This document shows, one piece after another, positions 16,857-25,362 of a stretch of 47,091 nt of DNA (within the stretch, counting starts at the first letter, position 1; every line of letters begins with the position of its first letter). This stretch comes from Methanocorpusculaceae archaeon UBA456. Lineage in GTDB: Archaea; Halobacteriota; Methanomicrobia; Methanomicrobiales; Methanocorpusculaceae. The notes under the pieces are model-generated. The model was not told where the DNA came from. It was given only the letters and a program-made list of their open reading frames with translations, and searched no databases. Both the position numbers and the translations under genes were made by a program. The stretch lies in NCBI GenBank assembly GCA_002496395.1, contig DAJQ01000019.1, positions 7,735 through 54,825 of the forward strand. The letters are read 5' to 3'.

Positions 16857-17115
16857 AGAGGAGAGGATCATTTCTCTGGTTCCTTGTTCCAATGCGTGTT
16901 AGAAGAGGGAGAAGATCACAATGTGAAGCACTCCCTCTTTCAGGTTACGTTAATCCGGATATGATACATCCGGAGCCTTAAAAAAATGCTGAGGAAGAAA
17001 GGTTATGATACCGGAGAACAATCAGGTTAAAAGAACCTGCTTCACCCTATATTGATTCTGAACCCGGCAATGTGAAGCCTCAATGGTCATAGAAAAAATT
17101 AATTGGAGCATTTCA
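16857..17115 (+). other. 259-base gap with an inverted repeat and a direct repeat
   Basis: No gene is seen. TCCGGAT (16954-16960) and ATCCGGA (16968-16974) form a perfect 7-base inverted repeat with a 7-base loop, followed by a run of A, so it does not look like a plus-strand terminator. The 11-mer CAATGTGAAGC occurs at 16919-16929 and again at 17068-17078, just before the next gene. Confidence 0.45.
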
Positions 17116-18597
17116 ATGATTCCACCCTCAGATATTATCCAGCTTCCGGAAGGAAAAACCCTCGAATTCAAGCGTGATCTCAGCTCGCCAAAACAGATAC
17201 TCAAGACAATAGTTGCATTTGCAAATACGGCCGGCGGAGAGATCATAATTGGCGTTCTGGATGGATCACGGGCAGTTGTGGGCATCGCTGATCCGCTTGA
17301 TGAAGAGGAGAGGCTCTGCAGCCTTATTGCCGATACGATCGCTCCACGTCTTGTCCCGGATATTGAACTCTTTTCGATCGGAGAGAAGACACTGCTTGGA
17401 GTTACAGTGTACCCAAGTGGACGAAGGCCACATTTTATCAGGAGCGAGGGGCCGGATCAGGGTGTCTATGTACGGCTTGGATCCACCAACAGACAAGCCG
17501 ATCGAGAACTTATCGAAGAGCTGCACCGGAGTTGTTCCGGTGTCTCCTTCGATGAGTTGCCGGTTGTGGATCAATTGATCAGTGACCTTGATATCGAAGC
17601 TGCGAAGAAGAGTTTTCTTGGGATCAGGGAGTTGAATCGGGAAGAGCTTCTGACCCTGAAGCTCATTGTTCCCATGCAGGGAAGAGAGGTGCTGACAAAC
17701 GGCGCCATCCTCCTCTTTGGAAAGAAGAGGGAGTACTCCTTCCCTGATGCATGGATTCAGTGCGGCCGGTTCCGCGGTACTGACAAGGCTGATATCTTCG
17801 ATCATATCGACATTCGCGATCATTTTCCGGCTGCTGTGGAGAGCGTGATGCTCTTCCTCAAAAAGCATGCATTCAGAGGTGCTGATCTCTCCGCAATCAG
17901 GCGGAAGGATGTCTGGAGTATCCCCCTGACAATACTCCGCGAGGTCCTGATCAACGCAATTGTGCATGCCGATTATTCCCAGAAAGGTGCTCCAATCCGG
18001 GTATCATTCTTTGATGACCGGATCGAGATCGAGAATCCCGGAATTCTGCTCCCGGGAATGACGATTGAAGACGTGAAGCAGGGTATTTCCAAAATTCGAA
18101 ACCGTGTCATTGCAAGAATATTCAGGGAGCTTGGCCTGATCGAACAGTGGGGGAGCGGATTTCGCCGGATTTTACGTGACTCCGAAGAACTCGGACTCCC
18201 CGAGCCGGTTATGGTTGAGGTCGGCATGCGGGTGCGGGTCACTGTGTTTCTTCACCAGAATGGACAGGGGCTATTCGTGTCAGAGAGAATTGATGCGGGC
18301 TCACCGACCCGTTCGCCGACCCAGTCGGCGACCCGGTTAACCGACCCGGTTGAGAGGTTGTTGCCGCTCCTTGCTGATGGCGAGAAATCCTCTAAGGAAC
18401 TGAGATCAAGACTTAATATGACACACAGGCACAATTTCAGGGAAAATTATATTCACCCTGCTCTGGAAGCAGGCTTTATTGAGATGACAATTCCTGAGAA
18501 GCCTTCCAGCAGGATGCAACAATATCGTCTCACTGATAAAGGGAAGGCACATCTGGCTGGATCGATTAAAACAGAGAACTCGCATGAAGAGTTCTAA
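17116..18597 (+). CDS. Schlafen-type AlbA_2 domain protein with GHKL ATPase-like and winged-helix parts
   Basis: Putative DNA-binding regulator of the AlbA_2 (Schlafen-like) class, often annotated as a RecG-like transcriptional regulator. Residues 10-130 form the AlbA_2 domain, including LPEGKTLEFKR and IVAFANTAGGEIIIGV. Residues about 265-360 form a GHKL-like ATP-binding domain with LREVLINAIVHADYS (N box), RIEIENPG and QWGSGFRRI. A serine/threonine-rich linker with the repeated unit SPTRSPTQSATRLTDP leads to a C-terminal winged helix (about 410-480). ATG 17083 is also in frame; ATG 17116 has TTGGAG upstream. Targets are unknown. It stands alone on the plus strand and could be a self-regulated accessory gene. 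Confidence 0.82.
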   Translation: MIPPSDIIQLPEGKTLEFKRDLSSPKQILKTIVAFANTAGGEIIIGVLDGSRAVVGIADPLDEEERLCSLIADTIAPRLVPDIELFSIGEKTLLGVTVYPSGRRPHFIRSEGPDQGVYVRLGSTNRQADRELIEELHRSCSGVSFDELPVVDQLISDLDIEAAKKSFLGIRELNREELLTLKLIVPMQGREVLTNGAILLFGKKREYSFPDAWIQCGRFRGTDKADIFDHIDIRDHFPAAVESVMLFLKKHAFRGADLSAIRRKDVWSIPLTILREVLINAIVHADYSQKGAPIRVSFFDDRIEIENPGILLPGMTIEDVKQGISKIRNRVIARIFRELGLIEQWGSGFRRILRDSEELGLPEPVMVEVGMRVRVTVFLHQNGQGLFVSERIDAGSPTRSPTQSATRLTDPVERLLPLLADGEKSSKELRSRLNMTHRHNFRENYIHPALEAGFIEMTIPEKPSSRMQQYRLTDKGKAHLAGSIKTENSHEEF

Positions 18598-18691
18598 TTC
18601 CAAAAACAATATTTTCTGCTCAGATTTTGCATGAGCCCAAAGCATGAAAGCCACTGAATAGAAACCATACTACAAAATCAGGATAACCACC

Positions 18692-19579
18692 ATGCCACTC
18701 TTTGACTTTCTCAGAAAGAGCGACTTCAACAAGGGGGTAGAGCTCTCTGTCGCCGGCCATTATGCCGAAGCGCTCGATTCATTTGACCGGGCACTCGCCC
18801 ACCATCCCGGCCATGTCGATACCTGGAACAATCGCGGTGCAGCTCTGAGCAATCTTGGCATGCACGAGCAAGCCCTCAGATCCTATGATATGGCACTCCA
18901 GATCGAGCCGGGACATTGCATTGCGTGGATGAACCGGGGGAGTGCCCTTGAAGGGCTCGGCAGGTACGAAGAGGCGATCGAATCCTATGACCGGGCACTT
19001 TCAATAAATCCGAAACAGGCAGGTGCATGGAATGAACGGGGATCGGCCCTCTGTACCCTTGGGCGATATACTGAGGCTCTTGAAGCCTTTGATCAGGCGG
19101 TCCGGCATGATGAAGAGCTTGCCCCGGCATGGACCAGCCGGGGCCATGCCCTCAATGCCCTCCGCAGGTATGAGGAGGCGATTCTGTCATATGACCGGGC
19201 AGGTGCGATCGAGCCCCGGTATGTCGATGCATGGGCATTGCGTGGCGCATCGCTCTTCTCACTTGGCCGCTATTCCGATGCCATTGAATCATGCGATCAG
19301 GCAATTGCCATCTACCCGGATTTCTGCCTTCCATGGTACATCCGGGGTGCCGCACTCGATGCTCTCGGCAGGCATGCAGAAGCAGTTCTTGCATGGGAGA
19401 ACGTGATCGGTTTTCCAGCAGAAGCCCGGTTCCAATGGTACTACCGGGGACTGGCACTCACGAGGCTCGGCAGGAATCGCGAGGCAACCGCAGCCTTTGA
19501 GAAGGCACGTACTTCTGCGAGGAAGATCTGCATTCTCGATCCCTCGGATGAGGAGATAGGGGAAGCAGGGAATAAATGA
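18692..19579 (+). CDS. TPR-repeat protein
   Basis: 295 residues made of about eight consecutive 34-residue TPR units. Each contains a W--RG-AL--LGR--EAI-S-D-A----P pattern, for example AWNERGSALCTLGRYTEALE. No signal peptide, membrane segment or catalytic domain is seen; the short N-terminus MPLFDFLRKS precedes the repeats. The ends are charged and lack repeats. TPR arrays usually mediate protein contacts, and the partner is not evident. It lies between the AlbA_2 gene and the first toxin-antitoxin pair, with 94 and 46 base gaps, and is probably its own transcript. Copies of this type are common in methanogens. Confidence 0.85.
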   Translation: MPLFDFLRKSDFNKGVELSVAGHYAEALDSFDRALAHHPGHVDTWNNRGAALSNLGMHEQALRSYDMALQIEPGHCIAWMNRGSALEGLGRYEEAIESYDRALSINPKQAGAWNERGSALCTLGRYTEALEAFDQAVRHDEELAPAWTSRGHALNALRRYEEAILSYDRAGAIEPRYVDAWALRGASLFSLGRYSDAIESCDQAIAIYPDFCLPWYIRGAALDALGRHAEAVLAWENVIGFPAEARFQWYYRGLALTRLGRNREATAAFEKARTSARKICILDPSDEEIGEAGNK

Positions 19580-19625
19580 TCGGACAGGGAAAGTGCTAAA
19601 AGAGGCTTTTCCCATCATCTATCCT

Positions 19626-19898
19626 TCAATACCGGCGGTATATCGAGCTTCGATGGCCTGCTTCAATCACATGGATGATCATCACTGCATTGTCGATTGT
19701 GAGGATGACCCGCAAATCCCCTGCCCGGAGAGAATAAAAAAACGGCTCACTGCTCCCTTTGAGCTTTTTTACATGGGTTTTTGGATTCAGTTCACCGGCA
19801 AGTGTGCTTAGCTCCCGGTATATTGCTTTTCCGACAGGTACCGGGAGCCTACTAAGATCTTTTTTTGCACGGGCTGAGATCAGCACTTTATACGCCAT
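19626..19898 (-). CDS. RelE/ParE-superfamily toxin
   Basis: A 90-residue toxin-like protein. MAYKVLISARAKKDLSRLP is the usual RelE start, HVKKLKGSSEPFFYSLRAGD the central strands, and LRVILTIDNAVMIIHVIEAGHR the closing strands before a basic RRY tail. RelE proteins cleave mRNA in the ribosome; ParE members inhibit gyrase instead. The sequence fits RelE better through the LKG...YSLRAGDLRVI pattern. It lies four bases after the antitoxin gene on the same strand, the standard order for these modules. Confidence 0.82.
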   Translation of the reverse strand: MAYKVLISARAKKDLSRLPVPVGKAIYRELSTLAGELNPKTHVKKLKGSSEPFFYSLRAGDLRVILTIDNAVMIIHVIEAGHRSSIYRRY

Positions 19899-19902
19899 TC
19901 AA

Positions 19903-20145
19903 TCATTCATCCAGAAGACCAAGTTCTTCTGCAACGTCTTCAAGGGATTGGACCCTGCCGGCTTTGATATCAGCAAGCGACTCCTCTATTGCCCGGATCG
20001 TTTCATCACTGAGAGGTTCATCGTCGATTGCAACCTCGATAAGCCGTTCGATGACATCTTCGAATGGTTCCTTCGGGTGCACCTTCAGCGACGCCAACCG
20101 GTCCCGGAGATCGGTGCTGATCCGGATTGTTGTGATAGCGGACAT
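19903..20145 (-). CDS. RHH-type antitoxin of the RelE pair (DUF7557-like)
   Basis: An 80-residue protein starting MSAITTIRISTDLRDRLASL, a ribbon-helix-helix-like DNA-binding start, then KEPFEDVIERLIEVA. This resembles archaeal antitoxins of the VapB/RelB-like DUF7557 group. The acidic C-terminal half (SDETIRAIEESLADIKAGRV, SLEDVAEELGLLDE) would bind the toxin. No Shine-Dalgarno site is seen; a TATA-like element on the minus strand at 20172-20179 fits a leaderless start. Inverted repeats at 20143-20175 overlap the promoter and start codon and could be the operator bound by this protein for autorepression. Confidence 0.8.
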   Translation of the reverse strand: MSAITTIRISTDLRDRLASLKVHPKEPFEDVIERLIEVAIDDEPLSDETIRAIEESLADIKAGRVQSLEDVAEELGLLDE

Positions 20146-20179
20146 ATTGATGTATATGAAAATATGTCATCATATATCT
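20143..20179 (-). promoter_or_regulatory. promoter with two overlapping inverted repeats upstream of the antitoxin
   Basis: On the plus strand, CATATT (20143-20148) and AATATG (20161-20166) are perfect inverse complements 12 bases apart. ATATG (20162-20166) and CATAT (20171-20175) form a second perfect pair, and the TATA-like region is at 20172-20179. The elements cover the likely promoter and the antitoxin start codon, as expected for an autoregulated toxin-antitoxin operator. Confidence 0.5.
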
Positions 20180-20261
20180 TCGTATATCTGAACATGCAGT
20201 CAGTCAGATAAGGACAGAGGCGCAAATGCAGGCGAGGATCGACAATCACAGGAACGATCCA

Positions 20262-20813
20262 CTAATAAGCCCTTTCAGGAGTGATACCCGGAAGATATGA
20301 TTCGACCCTCTTATAGACCTCAGTCGACAGCGCATCACGGGAAAACGTCATTCTCCTCGCATGGAACGAAGGCTCGACACTCCATATCTCCTCCCAGGCA
20401 ACCTCTATCCCGGAATGAATAGCAGGAACAGAATAGTCGATTGGTGCCCATACATATGGTGCAGGAACGACAATCTCCCGTTTTGAAGCCCTTTCGATAC
20501 AGAGATCATGGGGAAAATCGATCCATATGATTGCAACCGGCATCTTTGATCTGAGAAGTGCATCACAAACCAGGCAGACATAAGGCCCCCCTCCTGAGAA
20601 CTCAAGGATTGCCGGGGATATATCAGAACATGCCTTCAGGAAATAACGCCATGCGGTCTCTTCACCATCAATCGTGCCATCAGAATACCCAATCCGGCAG
20701 TCATCAATGGATGTATACGGATAACCGGTCTCTTTTTGGAGAGCTCGTGCGAGTGTCGTCTTCCCGGCACCGAGTGTTCCGATGATGAGAATCTTTATCT
20801 TCCTGATTGCCAT
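20262..20813 (-). CDS. P-loop nucleotide/shikimate-kinase-like protein
   Basis: A 183-residue P-loop protein. The Walker A motif is LIIGTLGAGKTTLARALQK (residues 9-27). The stretch GYPYTSIDDCRIGYSDGT resembles the NMP-binding part of small kinases such as shikimate kinase or adenylate kinase, and IIWIDFPHDLCIERASKR the helix before the lid. The C-terminal third is not familiar. Substrate is unknown; it could also be a nucleotide-binding protein without kinase activity. It sits between two toxin-antitoxin pairs on the same strand, but 116 bases from the first and 39 from the second. Confidence 0.65.
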   Translation of the reverse strand: MAIRKIKILIIGTLGAGKTTLARALQKETGYPYTSIDDCRIGYSDGTIDGEETAWRYFLKACSDISPAILEFSGGGPYVCLVCDALLRSKMPVAIIWIDFPHDLCIERASKREIVVPAPYVWAPIDYSVPAIHSGIEVAWEEIWSVEPSFHARRMTFSRDALSTEVYKRVESYLPGITPERAY

Positions 20814-20852
20814 ATGCCTTATTTCTTTATGAACGGTTGGTGAATCCCTGAG

Positions 20853-21134
20853 TTATCGTCGTCGGTACTCTTTATGTGCTTGTTCAATGGTCATGATTTT
20901 TTCCACCCGGATAATTCGCTCATCCTCTTTGATACTATAGAAAACCGTAAATGATCTGCTGACATGAAGTCGATAGACCACAGGAGGATGGGGATAATCC
21001 AGTCTTTCCTTGTTGCCTCCGGGATAAGGATCGTGCTGTAGTTCAAGTATTTTATCGACAAGTATTCGGCGGGTCTTTTTTTGAATTTTTCCAAGATACT
21101 CCCTTGCTCTCTTCTCGATTACAATTGAAAACAC
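20853..21134 (-). CDS. RelE-superfamily toxin (second pair)
   Basis: A 93-residue RelE-type protein. MFSIVIEKRAREYLGKIQKK is the usual N-terminal helix and YRLHVSRSFTVFYSIKEDER the central beta-hairpin with the RSFTVFYSI strand common in RelE toxins. VEKIMTIEQAHKEYRRR is the C-terminal strand and basic tail. The antitoxin gene is upstream on the same strand, 45 bases away. The sequence differs from the toxin at 19626-19898, so this is not a duplication of that pair. Confidence 0.78.
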   Translation of the reverse strand: MFSIVIEKRAREYLGKIQKKTRRILVDKILELQHDPYPGGNKERLDYPHPPVVYRLHVSRSFTVFYSIKEDERIIRVEKIMTIEQAHKEYRRR

Positions 21135-21179
21135 AGAAACAACCTTCTATCCGAATAACACAACAGTTCGGTTATTTAC

Positions 21180-21413
21180 TCAATCATCCTGCATTATTTC
21201 ATCAGGATCAAAAGGGATGAATTCACCGTTTCTATCAATCTCGCAGATCATCTTCCATTCACGGAAATCCTGTTCCCGCCGGATCATAGCTGCAATCAGT
21301 TCATCAAAACTCTGGCCAGCCTCTTTCAGATTATGAAGAGCGCGCCAGGTGGGTTCCTTCACCGGAATGCGTTTTATCGAGGCAATTCCAGGGTCAGCAG
21401 TACCGGATGACAT
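21180..21413 (-). CDS. putative antitoxin of the second RelE pair
   Basis: A 77-residue protein, if started at ATG 21413, which is preferred because a TATA-like GATATAAG on the plus strand (21436-21443) lies 23-30 bases upstream and no ribosome site is visible. IKRIPVKEPTWRALHNLKEA then GQSFDELIAAMIRREQ looks like the ribbon-helix-helix part of archaeal antitoxins, where F(D/E)ELI recurs. The acidic tail FIPFDPDEIMQDD fits a toxin-binding segment. The frame stays open to 21512, but the extra N-terminus has no homology-like features. The gene precedes the RelE toxin on the same strand. Confidence 0.65.
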   Translation of the reverse strand: MSSGTADPGIASIKRIPVKEPTWRALHNLKEAGQSFDELIAAMIRREQDFREWKMICEIDRNGEFIPFDPDEIMQDD

Positions 21414-21629
21414 GGAGGATAATGGGACAACTGAAGATATAAGAGTGTGCATAGAGTGCATAATGATCCTAATTGCCACAATATCCATAAGAAACACGAC
21501 TCTTCTCCACATTTCCGATCACCCATAATCTTTCTTTGCCAATGATACACTCTTTATAAAGAACTATCTCAATGGTAAAGAACGGTTAAATAAGTGAAGC
21601 GATAACATAGAAACAGAGTTGGATATACC

Positions 21630-22928
21630 ATGGATAAAGCGCAGCTCATGGATGTAATCCTGCAACACCAGGAGATCTTTGCAGGGATACCTGAAGATAC
21701 GATAGAGCGGGAGATCGATCTGCAGAGATATATGCGTGGAAAAGAGATCGTTATCATAACAGGCATCAGGCGATCGGGAAAGAGCACCGTCCTCAAGCTC
21801 ATTGCAGATCAATACCAACAACGGGATGAAAATATCCTCTTTATCAATTTTGAAGATATCAGGCTCCTCGACATCACAACAGACAACTATCATGATATCG
21901 AGAATATCGCAATAGAATTGTTCTCACGCAAGAAGAAGACAGTATTCTTCTTTGATGAGATACAGTATGCTCCACAATGGGAGCGATGGGCAAACAACCT
22001 CCATTTCAAGGGCCATAAAGTCTTCGTCACAGGATCAAATGCAAAGATCCTGGGAGGGGAGATTGCAACATCACTTACGGGGAGGAATGTCGTTTTGGAT
22101 CTCCATCCATTCAGTTTCCGCGAGTTTTTACGATTGAAAGAGATAGAGATACCGGCAGAGCACCTCCTCACCTCAAACCTATCTGCCGAAATTGTTCATT
22201 TTTTTAAGGAATATCTCGAATACGGAGGATTTCCCGAGGTATTAAAAGAGGCGAACATGGAGTTATCGGGACACTACTTCAATGACATCCTGAAGAGGGA
22301 TATCGAAACCCGCTATATGATACGCGAGCAGACAGGGCTGGCACGGCTTGCCACCTACCTCGCCTCGAATGCCGCCTCCAAATTTTCATATTCAACACTG
22401 AAGAGCGTAACCGGACTGAAAAGCACAAACACAATCAGCCAGTACATCAGGTACTTCAGAGACTCATACCTCTTCTACACGCTGCCTGCCTTTTATTATT
22501 CCCTGAAGAAACAGGTTCAGGCATCAAAAAAAGTATACACTGGCGACAACAGCTTCTTAAATACCATATCATTTCGATTTTCAGAAAATACCGGACAGAA
22601 GCTTGAAAATCTGGTTTTCCTTTATTTATTGCAGGCAAAGAAAGGGGATTCCCTCTTCTATCACTCAGGCGCATCCGGGAAGGAGTGTGATTTTCTGATC
22701 ATGAAAGAACCAGCTGTCCTCTCTGCCATCCAGGTATCAGCTGATCTAAAGAACAGTGAAACAAGAAAGAGGGAGATGAGCGGGCTCCTTGATGCTCTTC
22801 ATGAATATAATCTGACGCGAGGGTATATCCTGACAATGAATAGTTATGACTATGAGCAGATCGAAGGAAAGGAGATCATCATCGTCCCTGCATGGAAGTA
22901 TATGCTCTACCCTGATCTGTATCCTTAG
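21630..22928 (+). CDS. AAA+ ATPase with DUF4143 domain
   Basis: A 432-residue AAA_14/DUF4143 protein, a widespread family of unknown function in bacteria and archaea. Walker A is GIRRSGKST (45-53). Walker B is FFFDEIQYAPQW (D109, E110). FVTGSNAKILGGEIATSLTGR is the sensor and arginine-finger region, and LHPFSFREFL is a typical family stretch. The DUF4143 half (about 200-420) has YLEYGGFPEV, a PD-(D/E)XK-like end (GKECDFLIMK then AIQVS) and a C-terminal REMSGLLDAL helix. The PD-(D/E)XK-like residues suggest a possible nuclease, but catalysis is not assured. It lies among toxin-antitoxin genes, a common setting. Confidence 0.88.
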   Translation: MDKAQLMDVILQHQEIFAGIPEDTIEREIDLQRYMRGKEIVIITGIRRSGKSTVLKLIADQYQQRDENILFINFEDIRLLDITTDNYHDIENIAIELFSRKKKTVFFFDEIQYAPQWERWANNLHFKGHKVFVTGSNAKILGGEIATSLTGRNVVLDLHPFSFREFLRLKEIEIPAEHLLTSNLSAEIVHFFKEYLEYGGFPEVLKEANMELSGHYFNDILKRDIETRYMIREQTGLARLATYLASNAASKFSYSTLKSVTGLKSTNTISQYIRYFRDSYLFYTLPAFYYSLKKQVQASKKVYTGDNSFLNTISFRFSENTGQKLENLVFLYLLQAKKGDSLFYHSGASGKECDFLIMKEPAVLSAIQVSADLKNSETRKREMSGLLDALHEYNLTRGYILTMNSYDYEQIEGKEIIIVPAWKYMLYPDLYP

Positions 22929-23022
22929 AGGGGCCAATCGATACACAAAATACCTCTCAACAACCAGATCCTCATGCAAAAGTCCATAACGAATACCCAG
23001 AACCCATACCCCAGGTGATCCC

Positions 23023-23979
23023 ATGCCAAAAACCCAGACCATAACCAACATCAGCGACGGATGCGAGGTCGACTCACTCTTCCTCCTCGAAAGCATCGAC
23101 ATCAGGAAGAAGAAGCAGGATGGAAAGTACCTCTTCGCCACCCTCGCTGACAGAACCGGCCGGATCTCATGCAAGATCTGGGGGCTGCCGGCACACTCGG
23201 CCGACGAGATCGAGGCGCTCGGAAAAAACCTCCAGCCGGGAGAAGTCTACCGGATCCGGGGCTTTGCTAAAGTCTTCAATGGAGAGTGTGAGATCAATAT
23301 CAATGAGGGGATAGCAGACCTTGCCGCCCCGGCTGCCATTCAGGCATCTGAGCGAGGGGAGTTCGTCTATTCGCCTGTTGATATCAAAGAAACTGCAATC
23401 GCAATTCAGAACCTCAGCGGGACGATCAGAAACGGCCAGTTAAAACTGGTGGTCTCCCTTGCCCTGATGGATGCAGGCGGCTTCTACGAGAAGCCGGCGG
23501 CAAAGAAACGCCACCACAACTACCGGGGAGGCCTTGCAGAGCATACCCTGGAGACGGCAACAATCGCTCTGGCCATGGCTGAGGCACAGAAGAGCTATGG
23601 GATCGACCGCGACATCCTGCTCGCCGGTGCACTCCTCCACGACATAGGCAAGGCGCTCTGCTTTGAAGAGAAGGGTATCGGGTATGCCGCACGCCCCGAG
23701 TACGACCTGATCGGCCATATCCCGCTTGGGATCACCTTCCTCACCCGATACAAGGACTATCTCGACGATGCCACCTACCTCCACCTCCTCCATATCGTCC
23801 AGTCACACCACGGAGACTATGGCGATGTGGCACCCAGGACACCGGAAGCATGGGCGGTGCACCTCGCCGATCTCGCCAGCGCCACCCTCCGGGAGATTGC
23901 AGACGATACCGCCGGGCTTGCAGCCGGCGAAGGGAAATGGAGAGGGGAGAAGAGCGGGAAAGCGGTGTATAGGATATAG
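23023..23979 (+). CDS. YhaM-like OB-fold/HD-domain 3'-5' exoribonuclease
   Basis: An OB-fold (residues about 15-105, including GRISCKIWGLPA) joined to an HD metal-binding domain. The HD residues are HHN near 165, H174 in GLAEHTLE, H206-D207 in LLHDIGK and IVQSHHGDYGDVAP with another histidine pair, followed by VHLADLASA with the last aspartate. This is the layout of YhaM-type 3'-5' exonucleases that degrade single-stranded RNA or DNA. HD phosphodiesterases of other substrate types are possible. Length of 318 residues is right for YhaM. It stands alone between the DUF4143 ATPase and the third toxin-antitoxin pair. Confidence 0.82.
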   Translation: MPKTQTITNISDGCEVDSLFLLESIDIRKKKQDGKYLFATLADRTGRISCKIWGLPAHSADEIEALGKNLQPGEVYRIRGFAKVFNGECEININEGIADLAAPAAIQASERGEFVYSPVDIKETAIAIQNLSGTIRNGQLKLVVSLALMDAGGFYEKPAAKKRHHNYRGGLAEHTLETATIALAMAEAQKSYGIDRDILLAGALLHDIGKALCFEEKGIGYAARPEYDLIGHIPLGITFLTRYKDYLDDATYLHLLHIVQSHHGDYGDVAPRTPEAWAVHLADLASATLREIADDTAGLAAGEGKWRGEKSGKAVYRI

Positions 23980-24125
23980 GGAAGATTCTGTCAATAATTT
24001 ATAGACAAGTAGTCTGAAGGCTTAAATTAACGTACATAAAAGGTGAGATGGAAAGATACGATAGAAGTCACCATATTCAATGCTAAATTTCATATGACAA
24101 AAGACACCATATGATTAGATTATAC

Positions 24126-24404
24126 ATGAGCCCCCTGGAAGATATTCGATCAGTCACGGATCTGAAACGACACACACGTGAGATTCTTGATCACCTCCAT
24201 GCAACCGGCCGTCCTGTCATACTTACTGTCAATGGGAGGGCGGACTCCATCCTGCTTGATATCAAAGTATATGAAAAATATCTGGAAGCAGCGAATCTCG
24301 CACGACTGCTTATTCCGGCTGAAAAAGATGTAGAGAACGGACAGACACGCTCAGCCAGTGAATTTATACGTGAGTTCAAACGTGAAAAGCAGATATCAGG
24401 TTGA
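24126..24404 (+). CDS. Phd/YefM-type antitoxin
   Basis: A 92-residue antitoxin. MSPLEDIRSVTDLKRHTREI, then GRPVILTVNGRADSILLDIK, is the Phd/YefM pattern, in which the N-terminal half binds operator DNA and the C-terminal acidic/helical half (EFIREFKREKQISG) neutralises the toxin. ATG 24111 is in frame and also possible; 24126 gives the usual N-terminus. CATATGA motifs at about 24092 and 24109 lie just upstream and may be operator half-sites. Its end overlaps the toxin gene by 23 bases, so the pair is translationally coupled. Confidence 0.82.
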   Translation: MSPLEDIRSVTDLKRHTREILDHLHATGRPVILTVNGRADSILLDIKVYEKYLEAANLARLLIPAEKDVENGQTRSASEFIREFKREKQISG

Positions 24405-24690
24405 GATCACCACCGTCGCTGAACGGGATGTAGAGGAGATATGGGAGTATATTTCTCAGGACAACGCAGAACGAGCAAACTCTTTTATTCTGGATCTGGA
24501 AGAGATCATAGCAGGGCTCTGCATATTTCCCCTGCGTTGTTCATTCGTGCCTGAAAACGAACTTCTTGGAACCGCTTATCGTCATCTTCTGTATGGGAAT
24601 TATCGAATAATATTCCGAATCACCGGATCACGGGTGATCATCCTCCGTGTAGTGCATAAGGGACGGTTGCTGGATATTCGAATATTCTGA
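24382..24690 (+). CDS. RelE/ParE-superfamily toxin (third pair)
   Basis: A 102-residue RelE/ParE toxin. YQVEITTVAERDVEEIWEYI is the N-terminal strand and helix, and LLYGNYRIIFRITGSRVIIL the central strands followed by VVHKGRLLDIRIF. The start is unclear: GTG at 24358, 24370 and 24382 are all in frame, and 24382 gives the usual length. All overlap the antitoxin gene. The ERDVEEIWEYI helix is typical of ParE/RelE members paired with Phd-like antitoxins, matching the partner here. Confidence 0.8.
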   Translation: MKSRYQVEITTVAERDVEEIWEYISQDNAERANSFILDLEEIIAGLCIFPLRCSFVPENELLGTAYRHLLYGNYRIIFRITGSRVIILRVVHKGRLLDIRIF

Positions 24691-24881
24691 CAGCTTTCCG
24701 TACAATCCGGTTACATCTGCCTGCAACACTGCTCAAATCTCCAAGAGCGACCCGCATCCACACATGCATTGATAAGCGTCTCACGGAAAAACAATAAGAA
24801 GACTGGATCAGCTCAGAAACCGCGAATGAGATACCAACAATAATATCCTGGAAATAACAAGTACCGACTGGAGATATAGTG

Positions 24882-25358
24882 ATGCAGGATAAAACCATCA
24901 TCAAAGAGAAGACCGCAGCACTGATCCAGATGACTGCGGACTTCTGCGACACCTATCTGGATGAAGATTACAAGGAATTATGCACAAAACTCATTCAAAA
25001 AATGTCCCGGAAGAGGCAGGTACCCTTCCTCTCCGGCCAGATGCAGAACTGGGCTGCAGGCATCGTCCATGCCATCGGAAGCATCAACTTCCTCTTCGAC
25101 AAGAGTTTTGAACCCTATGCCAGTGTCTCCCAGATATGCGACTTCTTCGGCACAAAGCAGAGCACCACGTCAAAGAAATCAAAAGATATACAGACGCTCT
25201 TCAAACTCTCATATTATGATAGTGAGTTCTCTACATCTTATATGAAGCAGAAGAACCCCTTCAAAAACCTCGTTATGGTAAACGGCCTGATCGTCCCAAG
25301 AGAGGCCCTTCCTCCCGAGTTGCAGGAGATACTCCGCCTTTCAGAAGAGGATGAGTGA
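24882..25358 (+). CDS. DUF6398 domain protein
   Basis: A 158-residue protein with the conserved stretch TADFCDTYLDEDYKELCTKL then MSRKRQVPFLSGQMQNWAAG and VHAIGSINFLFDKSFEP, ending with VSQICDFFGTKQSTTSKKSK. This matches DUF6398 as I remember it, including an XRE-like QSTTSKKSK segment. Function is unknown. GTG 24879 is directly before ATG 24882; TGGAG at 24869 sits at a good distance from the ATG. It ends four bases from the convergent hisD gene. DUF6398 often occurs with pRiA4b-type proteins; one lies 21 kb away (3516-4184) but not next to it. Confidence 0.7.
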   Translation: MQDKTIIKEKTAALIQMTADFCDTYLDEDYKELCTKLIQKMSRKRQVPFLSGQMQNWAAGIVHAIGSINFLFDKSFEPYASVSQICDFFGTKQSTTSKKSKDIQTLFKLSYYDSEFSTSYMKQKNPFKNLVMVNGLIVPREALPPELQEILRLSEEDE

Positions 25359-25362
25359 TCCC

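Noticed and set aside
15984..16892. A 302-codon open frame on the minus strand
   Set aside because: It is the shadow of the BrxD-like ATPase gene; its translation is low in hydrophobic order and rich in unusual proline and histidine runs.
16968..16987. Hairpin plus A-run after the BrxD-like gene as a terminator
   Set aside because: The run following the hairpin on the plus strand is A, not T, and no minus-strand gene ends here.
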